Source of the DNA: Nitratiruptor sp.
Lineage (GTDB): Bacteria > Campylobacterota > Campylobacteria > Campylobacterales > Nitratiruptoraceae
Direction of reading: 5' to 3'
NCBI GenBank assembly: GCA_009659925.1
Contig: PUXW01000007.1
Span: 86,795-150,794 of the forward strand
DNA: 64,000 nt
Below the pieces are notes generated by a model. It was not told the origin of the DNA. It made no database searches and saw only the letters and a list, made by a program, of their open reading frames with translations. Both the position numbers and the translations under genes were made by a program. How positions within the stretch are numbered: the first letter of the stretch is position 1; each line of letters begins with the position of its first letter. Positions 1-8,563 of the stretch are shown in pieces.

Positions 1-1363
1 TAAGCTCTTGGATGTTCATGAGGATGGAACCATCGCCGCTGATGTTGACCACGACCTCCCCATCGCCCACAGCCCGTTTGGCCCCCAGGGCAGCTGGAAA
101 GCCAAAGCCCATGGTCCCAAGCCCCCCGCTGGTGATGAACTCTCTGGGCCGGGTGAAGGGGTAGAACTGGGCCGTCCACATCTGGTGCTGGCCCACATCG
201 GTGGCGATTCGAGCCCTCCCTTTAAGACGCTCCCCGATACGGCGGATGACCCACTGGGGTTTGAGGACCTCATCGCTGTCCTCGAAGGTGATGGGATGGA
301 GTTCATTGTAGTGGTTGAGGGTTTGCCGCCACTGCTGGTAGCGCCCCGGATCGATACGCTCCTCGACGAGGGGAACCATCTCCTCCAGCACCGCTTTGAG
401 ATCTCCGACAATGGGGTAGTGGACATGGACCAACTTCCCGATGCTGCTTGGATCGATGTCGACATGGATGATCTTGGCGTAACGGGCAAATTCAGAGAGT
501 TTCCCAGTCACCCGGTCATCAAATCGGGGTCCAAGGGCGATGAGTAAATCGGCCTCGCTCATGGCCATGTTGGCCGCGTAACTTCCATGCATTCCCACCA
601 TGCCAAGGAGCTGGGGGTGGTCATAGGGGAGGGTTCCCCGGGCCATGAGGGTCTCCACCGCCGGGATCTGGGTGGCGTCTACAAGCTTGCGGACCAGATC
701 GGCACTTCCCGAGTGGATGATCCCCCCGCCCAGATAGAACAGGGGCTGTTTGGCCTCCCGAATCGCCTCTACGGCCTTCTTGATCTGGCGCATGTTGCCC
801 CGGATGGTGGGTCTGTAGGTTTCAAGCCGCACCTCTTCGGGGTAGTTGAAGGGGCCAACCTGGGCGGTGACATCCTTGGGGATGTCGATATGGACCGGTC
901 CTGGCCGTCCACTGCGGGCGATATAGAAGGCTTCGGCTAGGATCCGGGGCAGCTCCTCGACACTTTGGACCAGGTAGTTGTGCTTGGTACAGGGGCGGCT
1001 GATCCCCACCGCATCGATCTCCTGAAAGGCGTCGGTTCCAATCATCGAGAGGGGAACCTGGCCGCTGATGACCACGAGGGGGATGGAGTCCATGTAGGCT
1101 GTGGCCAGTCCGGTGACGGCGTTGGTAAATCCCGGACCGCTGGTGACGAAGGCGACCCCCACCTTGCCTGTTGCCCGGGCATATCCGTCGGCGGCATGGA
1201 CCGCCGCTTGTTCGTGTCTGGTGAGAATGTGCTGGAAATACCGATGTTTGTAGATCTCGTCGTAGACGTTCATGATGGCACCGCCAGGATAGCCGAAGAC
1301 CACTTCGACCCCTTCCCGACGCATCGCCTCCACGACCATCTGGGCACCGCTCATATCGGCCAT
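1..1363 (-). CDS. ilvB: Acetolactate synthase large subunit (3' part runs off the window start)
   Basis: Manual minus-strand translation from 1363: MADMSGAQMVVEAMRREGVEVVFGYPGGAIMNVYDEIYKH...HEQAAVHAADGYARATGKVGVAFVTSGPGFTNAVTGLATA (ThDP-enzyme N-terminus). Confidence 0.93.
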   Translation of the reverse strand, partial: MADMSGAQMVVEAMRREGVEVVFGYPGGAIMNVYDEIYKHRYFQHILTRHEQAAVHAADGYARATGKVGVAFVTSGPGFTNAVTGLATAYMDSIPLVVISGQVPLSMIGTDAFQEIDAVGISRPCTKHNYLVQSVEELPRILAEAFYIARSGRPGPVHIDIPKDVTAQVGPFNYPEEVRLETYRPTIRGNMRQIKKAVEAIREAKQPLFYLGGGIIHSGSADLVRKLVDATQIPAVETLMARGTLPYDHPQLLGMVGMHGSYAANMAMSEADLLIALGPRFDDRVTGKLSEFARYAKIIHVDIDPSSIGKLVHVHYPIVGDLKAVLEEMVPLVEERIDPGRYQQWRQTLNHYNELHPITFEDSDEVLKPQWVIRRIGERLKGRARIATDVGQHQMWTAQFYPFTRPREFITSGGLGTMGFGFPAALGAKRAVGDGEVVVNISGDGSILMNIQEL

Positions 1364-1411
1364 AACAGCTCCTCGTTGCGAAGTTAATTGGAGTTATTTT
1401 ATCCTAATTTT

Positions 1412-2335
1412 TCAAATTGTGGTGAATATTCGCTCCATACGGCGACACTCTTCGATGGCAAGTCCCTCCCGAACCCCTTCGTCCACCACCACCATCTGGG
1501 CATAGCCACACTTTTCAAAGAGCTCCTCCAAGAGGACCAGCCCGGCTAGGATCGCCTCCTCTCGTCCCGTCCCAACGAGCCTAGCCCGCTCCTCCTTGGA
1601 AAGGGCCAAGAGCTCCTTGTAGGCTTTGGCGATATCGTTGCGATCGATCCTGGTCCCATCCACTTTTAACGGATCGTAGGTCCGGTATTCCAGCCCCAGT
1701 TTCAGGGCGGCTACCGTCGTCGGGGTCCCACCGGTGCCCACGAAGAGTTTGGGTTTGCCGAAGAATTCGAAGATATCGTGGCAGTATTCCCGGATCTCCC
1801 CCATCTTCCGCTTAATTCCAAAGTGGATCTCCTCCTTGCTCTTGTAGCGCTCGGCCACACTCAAGATCCCCAGGTCGAAACTTTTGGCCACCAGCTCTTG
1901 GCGGTGTTTGAGGATGATCTCGGTGGAGCCCCCTCCAATATCGACCAGCAAGAACTTTTGCGGATCCAAGCCGACCCGTTCCAGTCCGAAGGCGACCCCC
2001 TGGGCGCTGTAATAGCTCTCCAGCTCAGGGGAGATGATCTCAATGGGAAAGCCACACAGCGCCTGGAGCTCTTGGATATACTCTTTGCCGTTGCGAGCCT
2101 TGCGAAAGGCTGCAGTAGCCACGGCGACCTTGGGATCTTTTGGATAGCGCTCCTTGATAGTGCAAAGGATTGTGCGAACTTTTTCGAGGACCTCGGGGGG
2201 GATGGCCCCTCCCTCAGCAACCCCCCAACCACTTCCCACGATCCACTCCATGCGCTCTTCAATCTCCAGATCGAGGCATTGGAGCCGGACGACCCGCAAA
2301 GAGTTAGAGCCGATATCGATGGCGATCACACTCAT
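1412..2335 (-). CDS. Ppx/GppA family exopolyphosphatase/phosphatase
   Basis: MSVIAIDIGSNSLRVVRL...LLVDIGGGSTEIIL; ASKHA phosphatase motifs. Confidence 0.9.
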   Translation of the reverse strand: MSVIAIDIGSNSLRVVRLQCLDLEIEERMEWIVGSGWGVAEGGAIPPEVLEKVRTILCTIKERYPKDPKVAVATAAFRKARNGKEYIQELQALCGFPIEIISPELESYYSAQGVAFGLERVGLDPQKFLLVDIGGGSTEIILKHRQELVAKSFDLGILSVAERYKSKEEIHFGIKRKMGEIREYCHDIFEFFGKPKLFVGTGGTPTTVAALKLGLEYRTYDPLKVDGTRIDRNDIAKAYKELLALSKEERARLVGTGREEAILAGLVLLEELFEKCGYAQMVVVDEGVREGLAIEECRRMERIFTTI

Positions 2336-3543
2336 TAGCGCTCCTCGTGGAATCGGTATCCATGCTCAAGCAGGAGGTGGCGGATCTCCTCCTGGTGTTC
2401 CCTACCCTTGGTCTCCAAGGCGATGGAGACATTGGCATCTCCAAAGGCGAGGTGGGTGGAAGTTCGATCGTAGCCGATGGAGACGATGTTGGCATTGGCC
2501 TTGGCCAGGAGTTCGGTCAAACGCATGAGGCTTCCAGGCTTGTCGATGAGGGTGACGATCAGCTTCATCTTCCGATAGCTCTTGATGAGCCCCTTCTCGA
2601 TGATGACATTGAGCATCGTTACGTCGATATTGCCTCCGCTCAGAACGACCGCTACCTCCGATTCTGGAGGAAGGTCGATCTTGCTGTGGAGGAGGGCCGC
2701 CACTCCCACGGCTCCAGCCCCTTCCACCAGGAGCTTCTGGTTCTCCAGCAAGAAAAGGATCCCATCGGCGATCTCTTCGTCATCCACCTCCACGATCTCG
2801 TCCACGGTGCGCAAAATGATCTCCAAGGTCTTGGGAGAGGTATCCCGGACAGCAATCCCATCGGCGATGGTGCGCACCTGGGTGGTATCCACGGCCCGTC
2901 CCAGGAGGTAGGAGTTGCGCATGGCCGGAGCCCCAGCGGCGGTGACCCCGATGACCTGGATCGATGGATCGATCTGTTTGATGGCACTCCCAATTCCAGC
3001 GATGAGTCCCCCCCCTCCAATGGGAACCACCACCGCGTCGATTCGCCGATTTCGAAGGATCTCCAAAGCGATGGTCCCCTGCCCTGCGATGACGGCATCG
3101 TCGGCAAAGGGGTGGACGAAACTCTTACCCTGCTCCTTGGCCAATTGGATCGCATGGAGGTAGGCCTCGTCATAGTTCTTTCCAGCTAGAACCACCCGGG
3201 CCCCATAGCTCTTGACCCCGTTGATCTTGGTGAGGGGGGTATTTTCTGGCATGACGATGGTGGCCTCTACATTGAAGTAGTTGGCACTGAAGGCAACCCC
3301 TTGGGCATGGTTTCCGGCACTGGCGGCAATGACCCCCGCCTCCTTCTCCTCGTCGCTGAGAGTCGAGATCTTGTTGAAGGCTCCCCGGAGCTTGAAAGCC
3401 CCTGTGACCTGGAGGTTCTCCTTCTTCAAGAAGATGTTGAGCCCCGTGCGCCGACTCAAGAGAGGCGCAAAGGCGAAAGGGGTCTCTAGGACGACTTTGG
3501 CAATCCGTTTCGAGGCGGCTTCGATCTCTTGGAGGGGGATCAT
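2335..3543 (-). CDS. ilvA: Threonine ammonia-lyase with C-terminal ACT domain
   Basis: PLP-lyase motifs (KKENLQVTGAFKLRGAFN, SAGNHAQGVA, GGGGLIAGI); start MIPLQEIEA at 3543 gives an ATGA overlap with the upstream gene. Confidence 0.92.
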   Translation of the reverse strand: MIPLQEIEAASKRIAKVVLETPFAFAPLLSRRTGLNIFLKKENLQVTGAFKLRGAFNKISTLSDEEKEAGVIAASAGNHAQGVAFSANYFNVEATIVMPENTPLTKINGVKSYGARVVLAGKNYDEAYLHAIQLAKEQGKSFVHPFADDAVIAGQGTIALEILRNRRIDAVVVPIGGGGLIAGIGSAIKQIDPSIQVIGVTAAGAPAMRNSYLLGRAVDTTQVRTIADGIAVRDTSPKTLEIILRTVDEIVEVDDEEIADGILFLLENQKLLVEGAGAVGVAALLHSKIDLPPESEVAVVLSGGNIDVTMLNVIIEKGLIKSYRKMKLIVTLIDKPGSLMRLTELLAKANANIVSIGYDRTSTHLAFGDANVSIALETKGREHQEEIRHLLLEHGYRFHEER

Positions 3544-3977
3544 CTCCCAGCCACCAGTCTTCGATGGTCCACCATCGTGCACCGGTTCTGGACCACGATC
3601 AAGCCAGCCTCCCGGGCCCGCTTGGCCGCCTCGTCGTTGACAATCCCCTTTTGCATCCAGATCACCCGCACATCCCCTCGCTTGATAGCCGCCTCCACGA
3701 TGGGAGGGATGGCTGCTGGTTTCCGGAAGATGTCAACCATATCGATGGGAAAGGGGATCTCTTCGAGGGAGCGGTAGACCCGCTCGCCCAAAATCTCCCC
3801 TCCCCGGGGGTAGATCGGGACGATCCGATAGCCCACGCTCTGCAGGTAGGCCGCTACCTTGTGGCTATCCTTGCTCGGATCCGGAGAAAGTCCCACCACG
3901 GCGATGGTTTTCACCGTCTCGAAGATTTGACGTATCTCCTCTTCATTGGCGTTGATCTGGGGAAGTGGACACTCCAT
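3540..3977 (-). CDS. CoA-binding domain protein (YccU-like)
   Basis: TIAVVGLSPDPSKDSHKVAAYLQSVGYRIVPIYPRGGEILGERVY; Rossmann CoA-binding fold. Confidence 0.85.
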   Translation of the reverse strand: MECPLPQINANEEEIRQIFETVKTIAVVGLSPDPSKDSHKVAAYLQSVGYRIVPIYPRGGEILGERVYRSLEEIPFPIDMVDIFRKPAAIPPIVEAAIKRGDVRVIWMQKGIVNDEAAKRAREAGLIVVQNRCTMVDHRRLVAGR

Positions 3978-4013
3978 TGCCCCTCCTTTTTGCCACCGAT
4001 TGTACCACAACTT

Positions 4014-4805
4014 TCATTGGACTCTTCTTTGCAAGGGACAGTTGCGCGGAATAGAGCGGAGCTGGGCGATGTAGCGCTGGAGGGCCCGGATACGGTTGAT
4101 ATCGGCCGGATGGGTCGAGAGAAATTCGGGGATCTGCTGGCGGTTGGCCTGGCGCATACGCTCCCAGAAGCGAATAGCCTCTTGGGGATCGTAGCAGGCC
4201 TTGTACATGAGGTAGAGTCCCAGCTGATCGGCTTCATACTCGAACTTCCGGCTGTAGGGATAGATGATCCCATACTGGGTTCCAACCCCGTAGGCCAGAT
4301 CGAAGAGGGGCCCCCAACTCTTGCCACTTATTTGAAGTCCGCGTGCTAGCAGCTCTTTACCCAGATTCCCGACCATCGCCATGGAGACCCGCTCACTTCC
4401 ATGGCGTAAGATGGCGTGAGCCACCTCGTGGCCGATGACGGCGGCCAGCTGGTCGTCGTTTTGGACCAACTTCAAAAGTCCCGTATAGACGAAGATCTTC
4501 CCACCAGGCAGACAGAAGGCGTTGACCTGGGGGGATTCGAGGACATAGAACTCCCATTGGAAGTTGGGATGGAACTCGGCCTCGGCTACGGCGGCGATCC
4601 TCGATGCTACCCGTTTGACCATAGCGTTGTAGCGGGGATCCCTGGAGACCTTGGCCTTCTTGAGGATCTCATTCCGGGCCTGAAGGCCCATTTGAACCTC
4701 TTGGGCCGGGGAGATGAGGATCAGCTGGGAGCGGTTGGTATAGGGATTCTTGGCACACGCGACGAAGAAGAGCAGGAGCGGTATGATGAGGAGGTACTTT
4801 CTCAT
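4014..4805 (-). CDS. M48 family metalloprotease, lipoprotein
   Basis: Lipobox MRKYLLIIPLLLFFVACAKNP; HEVAHAILRH zinc motif. Confidence 0.9.
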   Translation of the reverse strand: MRKYLLIIPLLLFFVACAKNPYTNRSQLILISPAQEVQMGLQARNEILKKAKVSRDPRYNAMVKRVASRIAAVAEAEFHPNFQWEFYVLESPQVNAFCLPGGKIFVYTGLLKLVQNDDQLAAVIGHEVAHAILRHGSERVSMAMVGNLGKELLARGLQISGKSWGPLFDLAYGVGTQYGIIYPYSRKFEYEADQLGLYLMYKACYDPQEAIRFWERMRQANRQQIPEFLSTHPADINRIRALQRYIAQLRSIPRNCPLQRRVQ

Positions 4806-4844
4806 GGAACACCCCTTGAGACAAAATTCATAAGGCAATTATAC

Positions 4845-6929
4845 CTAGTAACCCAGCCACTCCAGGATGTGGTAGATGGCAAAGGCACCGATCCAGGCCA
4901 GAATGTTGGGGTAGATGGTGTAAAAGAGCCTCCAGGCCCATTGGGGCACTTCGGCATAGAAGGTACTCATCGCCGCGACGCAGGGGCTATAGATCATGAT
5001 GATCACGATGAGGGCCATCGCCGTCTTGAAGTCGATATGTTGGCGAAGCTGCTGGATGAGCCCTTGGTGCTCCCTCTCCCCTACGGCATAGAGGGTGGCC
5101 AGGGTAGAGACGATCACCTCCTTGGCGGCGAGGCCACTTAAAACTGCCACGCTCAAGCGCCAATCGAAGCCAAAGGGGGCGAAGATCGGCTCAATCCCTT
5201 TGCCAATGCGACCGAGGTAACTATACTCGAGATTCCGGGCGGCCAGCTCGTTGCGTAGCTCCCTCTCCTGGTGGGGGGTGGCGGCTATGGCCTGTTGATA
5301 GGAGGCGATGAGCTCCTGGTTTTTGGGGTGGCTACTGAGGAACCAGATGATCATAGCAGCGGCGGCGATGAAGGTTCCCGCCTTCTTGATGAAGAGTTTG
5401 GCCTTGATCCAAAGCTCCATGGCGAGAACCTTAAGAGAGGGGAAGCGGTAGGGGGGCATCTCCATGACAAAGGGCTCCGGCTCCCCCTTGAAGAGGAGGT
5501 GGCGCAAAATCTTGGCTACGATGAGACCCAGCAGGGCCCCTGTAAGGTAGATGGCAAAGAGGATGTTCCCCGCACTCTGGGTCGGGAAGAAGGCGGCGAT
5601 GAGGAGGACATAGACGGGGAGTCGGGCCGAGCAGTTCATGAAGCCGAGGATGAGCATGGTGATGAGGCGGTCTTTGGGATTTTTCAGGGTGCGGGCCGCC
5701 ATGTAGGCTGGCACGGTGCAGCCAAATCCACTCACCAATGGGATGAAGGCCTTCCCTTGGAGGCCAAAGTGTTTCAAGAAGCCGTCGAGCAAGAAGGCGG
5801 CCCTGGCCATGTAGCCGGTCTGTTCGAGGAGGTTGATCCCGAGGAAGAGAATGAGGATGTTGGGCAAGAACATGATCACCGCCCCCACGGCTGGGATAAC
5901 CCCATCGGTAATGGCCAGATTTACATCCCCTGGTGGGAGGATCTGCTGGAGCCAGTGGGCGAAGTTGGTGATGGCAGCATCGATGTACTCCATGGGCAGG
6001 GAGCCCACGGTGAAGGTGATCTGGAAGAGGGCCCACATGAAAAAGAGGAAGATAGGAAGGCCGAAAATGGGGTGGATCAAGATCCGATCGATCCGATCGG
6101 TTAAACTCTCGCGCCGGGGGAGTTTGACCGCCTGCATCACGATGCTCCGGGCAATGGCGCTACGCTCGTTGGCGAAGATATCGGCCACACTTGGGGCATC
6201 AAATTCGAGTTTAAGGCGGCGGATACTCTCTCCCAGGGCCTCGTGGAGCTCCAGGAAGATGGGGAGTTCGTGGACGATCTTGTAGATGAGCTCGTCATTC
6301 TCCAAGAGGCGGATTACATAGAATCTGGCCTTACGCTGATCCTGGAAGTGGGGGGATTGGCGCAAGATGGCGGTGAGGAAGTCGATTTCGGCCTCGATTT
6401 TCTCGTTGTAGGTGATGGTTGCAATGGCGTCGGAACGCTCATAGACCTGGATCATCGACTCCACCAGCTCCTCGATTCCACGCCCCTCCTTGGCCGAAGT
6501 GAGGATGACCGGGATACCCAGGAGCTTGGCCAACAGGGGGCCATCGATACGCCCCCCTTTGGCCTCTACCTCATCCACCATATTGACCACGAGGACCATC
6601 TTCTTGCCCATATCCATGAGCTGGAGGGTGAGGATGAGGTTGCGTTGGAGGACATTGGCGTCAACGACATTGATGATGAGGTCGTACTCTTCCTGGATGA
6701 GGTACTCTTTGGTTACATGTTCTTCAGGGGTGTAGGCGTGGAGGGAGTAGATTCCAGGCAGATCGACGATCTCAATCCCATACTCACCTCGCTGGAAGCG
6801 GACCTCCTTTTTCTCCACCGTCACCCCGGCGAAGTTGCCCACATGGAGTCGGGCTCCACTGATGGCGTTGATCAGGGAGGATTTGCCCACATTGGGCTGG
6901 CCCACCATGACGGCGTGAATCCTCTTCAT
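4845..6929 (-). CDS. feoB: Ferrous iron transporter FeoB
   Basis: N-terminal G-protein GQPNVGKSSLINAISGARLHVGNFAGVTVEKK; Fe2+ gate GFGCTVPAYMAAR; 694 aa. Confidence 0.96.
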   Translation of the reverse strand: MKRIHAVMVGQPNVGKSSLINAISGARLHVGNFAGVTVEKKEVRFQRGEYGIEIVDLPGIYSLHAYTPEEHVTKEYLIQEEYDLIINVVDANVLQRNLILTLQLMDMGKKMVLVVNMVDEVEAKGGRIDGPLLAKLLGIPVILTSAKEGRGIEELVESMIQVYERSDAIATITYNEKIEAEIDFLTAILRQSPHFQDQRKARFYVIRLLENDELIYKIVHELPIFLELHEALGESIRRLKLEFDAPSVADIFANERSAIARSIVMQAVKLPRRESLTDRIDRILIHPIFGLPIFLFFMWALFQITFTVGSLPMEYIDAAITNFAHWLQQILPPGDVNLAITDGVIPAVGAVIMFLPNILILFLGINLLEQTGYMARAAFLLDGFLKHFGLQGKAFIPLVSGFGCTVPAYMAARTLKNPKDRLITMLILGFMNCSARLPVYVLLIAAFFPTQSAGNILFAIYLTGALLGLIVAKILRHLLFKGEPEPFVMEMPPYRFPSLKVLAMELWIKAKLFIKKAGTFIAAAAMIIWFLSSHPKNQELIASYQQAIAATPHQERELRNELAARNLEYSYLGRIGKGIEPIFAPFGFDWRLSVAVLSGLAAKEVIVSTLATLYAVGEREHQGLIQQLRQHIDFKTAMALIVIIMIYSPCVAAMSTFYAEVPQWAWRLFYTIYPNILAWIGAFAIYHILEWLGY

Positions 6930-7147
6930 GGCTCCACCTCGATTCCCTGGGCCTCCTCCTTGCGCAAGGCGATTCGCGTCCCCTCCACTTCCACCTCCCA
7001 GGTCTGCTTCTTCAAGGTATGGTCCAAAAGTCGAAGTCTGTTGCCTTTGGCGACTCCCATGGCGTAGAGGCGACTTTTAATGGGTTCTGGAGCCTGAACC
7101 CTTTGGATCACCCCTTCTTGTCCAATTTTCATATCGATGACGCGCAT
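6926..7147 (-). CDS. feoA: FeoA domain protein
   Basis: MRVIDMKIGQEGVIQRVQAPEPIKSRLYAMGVAKGNRLRLLDH...; ATGA overlap with feoB. Confidence 0.9.
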   Translation of the reverse strand: MRVIDMKIGQEGVIQRVQAPEPIKSRLYAMGVAKGNRLRLLDHTLKKQTWEVEVEGTRIALRKEEAQGIEVEP

Positions 7148-7158
7148 ACTCTGCTCCT

Positions 7159-8190
7159 TCAAAAGCCGTATCGAATAGTACACCGAAAGAGGTTGCTTCC
7201 AGGACTCTGAGCCTGGAGCAGCTCCACCTCGACTCCGAGAATCTTCCCACTCCAGTACCAATCGAGCTCCCGGGTATAGCCTCTCCCGTGGAAGTGACCG
7301 ACCATGAGCCCAAACCCTCCGATTTCCACCCCCACAACCTCTCCCCGTTTCGGTCGCTCGATTCCATCCAAACTCCATAGCTCCATGGAGGTATAAAGGG
7401 GTCCTCCTCCAAAACTGGGGGCCAGGTTGGATCCCAACTCCCAGCTCATGGCCCCATAGAGCTGGACTCCCTCAAACTCCACGGCCCCGTAGCCTCCAAA
7501 GCTCTTGTTGTCGAAGGCCCCCCCTCCCATGTCGAATTGGACCCCGAAGCGCCAGGGGCCCTGCTCCTTCTCCCAGCTTCCATAGAGACTCTGCCCATAC
7601 CCACCGAAAAGATAGTACCACAACTGCCACTCCTCCTCCACTAGCCCTAGGGCCCAGATGGCATCGAAACTTCCAGGAAGGTCGAGAATCTGGGAGAACT
7701 TCTTGAAGGTTCCAATCGAGCCTCCACTCCCCCATCCGGCCATACGATCGAGGTAGAGGAGGCGGAAGTTGCGGCCTATCTCCCCATAGAGACCTCGGAA
7801 GTAGTTGGGGACGAGGCGGATGTCGTCACTATCGGCATGGGGGGTCCAGGGAATGGCGATACGCCCTAGCTTGAGGGAGAATCCCTCCCCTTGAACAAGG
7901 GCAAAGAGCTCACTTACAAATACAACCCCTTTCTCCCCATCTCCAAAGAATTGGCCACTCTCCCCCCACAAAGCCCTGGCCCCTTCGAGGGTTATGCCCA
8001 GATCGATTCCCTTCGAGAGGGAGTGGTGGTAGTGGAGGTGGCCAGCCACTCCGAAGCCATTCTCCTCGGTGTCGATGTAGCCAAAGCGTACCTCTCCCCG
8101 TAAATGTTGGGCCAACACATACCTCCCTTGGCGCTCCCGTAAACTCTGGGCCAGGAGCAAGAGGGGTATGAGGATCAGGAGGAGGCGCAT
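7159..8190 (-). CDS. Putative outer-membrane beta-barrel/porin-like protein in the feoAB transcription unit
   Basis: Signal peptide MRLLLILIPLLLLAQS; alternating Gly/aromatic strands; C-terminal ...FRCTIRYGF (terminal Phe); 11 nt upstream of feoA. Confidence 0.7.
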   Translation of the reverse strand: MRLLLILIPLLLLAQSLRERQGRYVLAQHLRGEVRFGYIDTEENGFGVAGHLHYHHSLSKGIDLGITLEGARALWGESGQFFGDGEKGVVFVSELFALVQGEGFSLKLGRIAIPWTPHADSDDIRLVPNYFRGLYGEIGRNFRLLYLDRMAGWGSGGSIGTFKKFSQILDLPGSFDAIWALGLVEEEWQLWYYLFGGYGQSLYGSWEKEQGPWRFGVQFDMGGGAFDNKSFGGYGAVEFEGVQLYGAMSWELGSNLAPSFGGGPLYTSMELWSLDGIERPKRGEVVGVEIGGFGLMVGHFHGRGYTRELDWYWSGKILGVEVELLQAQSPGSNLFRCTIRYGF

Positions 8191-8200
8191 AGAAAACTCC

Positions 8201-8219
8201 GATAGTGAGAATCATTATC
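8201..8219. promoter_or_regulatory. Fur box
   Basis: GATAGTGAGAATCATTATC matches the consensus GATAATGATAATCATTATC at 17/19 positions; 10 bp upstream of the barrel gene. Confidence 0.85.
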
Positions 8220-8232
8220 ATGTTCCAGCGGT

Positions 8233-8241
8233 ATTATAGCA
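8233..8241 (-). promoter_or_regulatory. Extended -10 promoter of the barrel-feoA-feoB unit
   Basis: Minus strand TGCTATAAT; the Fur box lies about 14 bp downstream, over or just after the expected start site. Confidence 0.65.
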
Positions 8242-8260
8242 CAAAGAGGGGCAAGGAAGC

Positions 8261-8554
8261 TCACCCCTCCAGCTGTTGGTAGAATTCAAAGAGTTTCTTG
8301 CGCACATCGGCAATCATCGCCAGAGTAGCCTCAGGGGATTCAAGCCAGACGGCCTGGAAGTTGTTCTTACTCGTGGAGTAGACCGCCTCATTCATGAAGG
8401 CGTTGTACTCCTCGATACTCTTGCATATCCGTTTCTCCCCGGTCTCCGTGTTCACCGCCTCGATGAACCATCCCCCCATGCCATTGGGTTTGATCTGGGC
8501 GGTAACGACCAAGAGATCCTCAGGGGCGACCTCTTCACCTCGATCGTTGCGCAT
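8261..8554 (-). CDS. Conserved-looking hypothetical protein (97 aa)
   Basis: ORF 9 nt downstream of the S8 peptidase on the same strand; no family recognised. Confidence 0.65.
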   Translation of the reverse strand: MRNDRGEEVAPEDLLVVTAQIKPNGMGGWFIEAVNTETGEKRICKSIEEYNAFMNEAVYSTSKNNFQAVWLESPEATLAMIADVRKKLFEFYQQLEG

Positions 8555-8563
8555 CGACTCCTC

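Noticed and set aside
3544-3582. Extended N-terminus of IlvA (MHDGGPSKTGGWE...)
   Set aside because: Start MIPLQEIEA at 3543 fits family N-termini and the ATGA overlap pattern.
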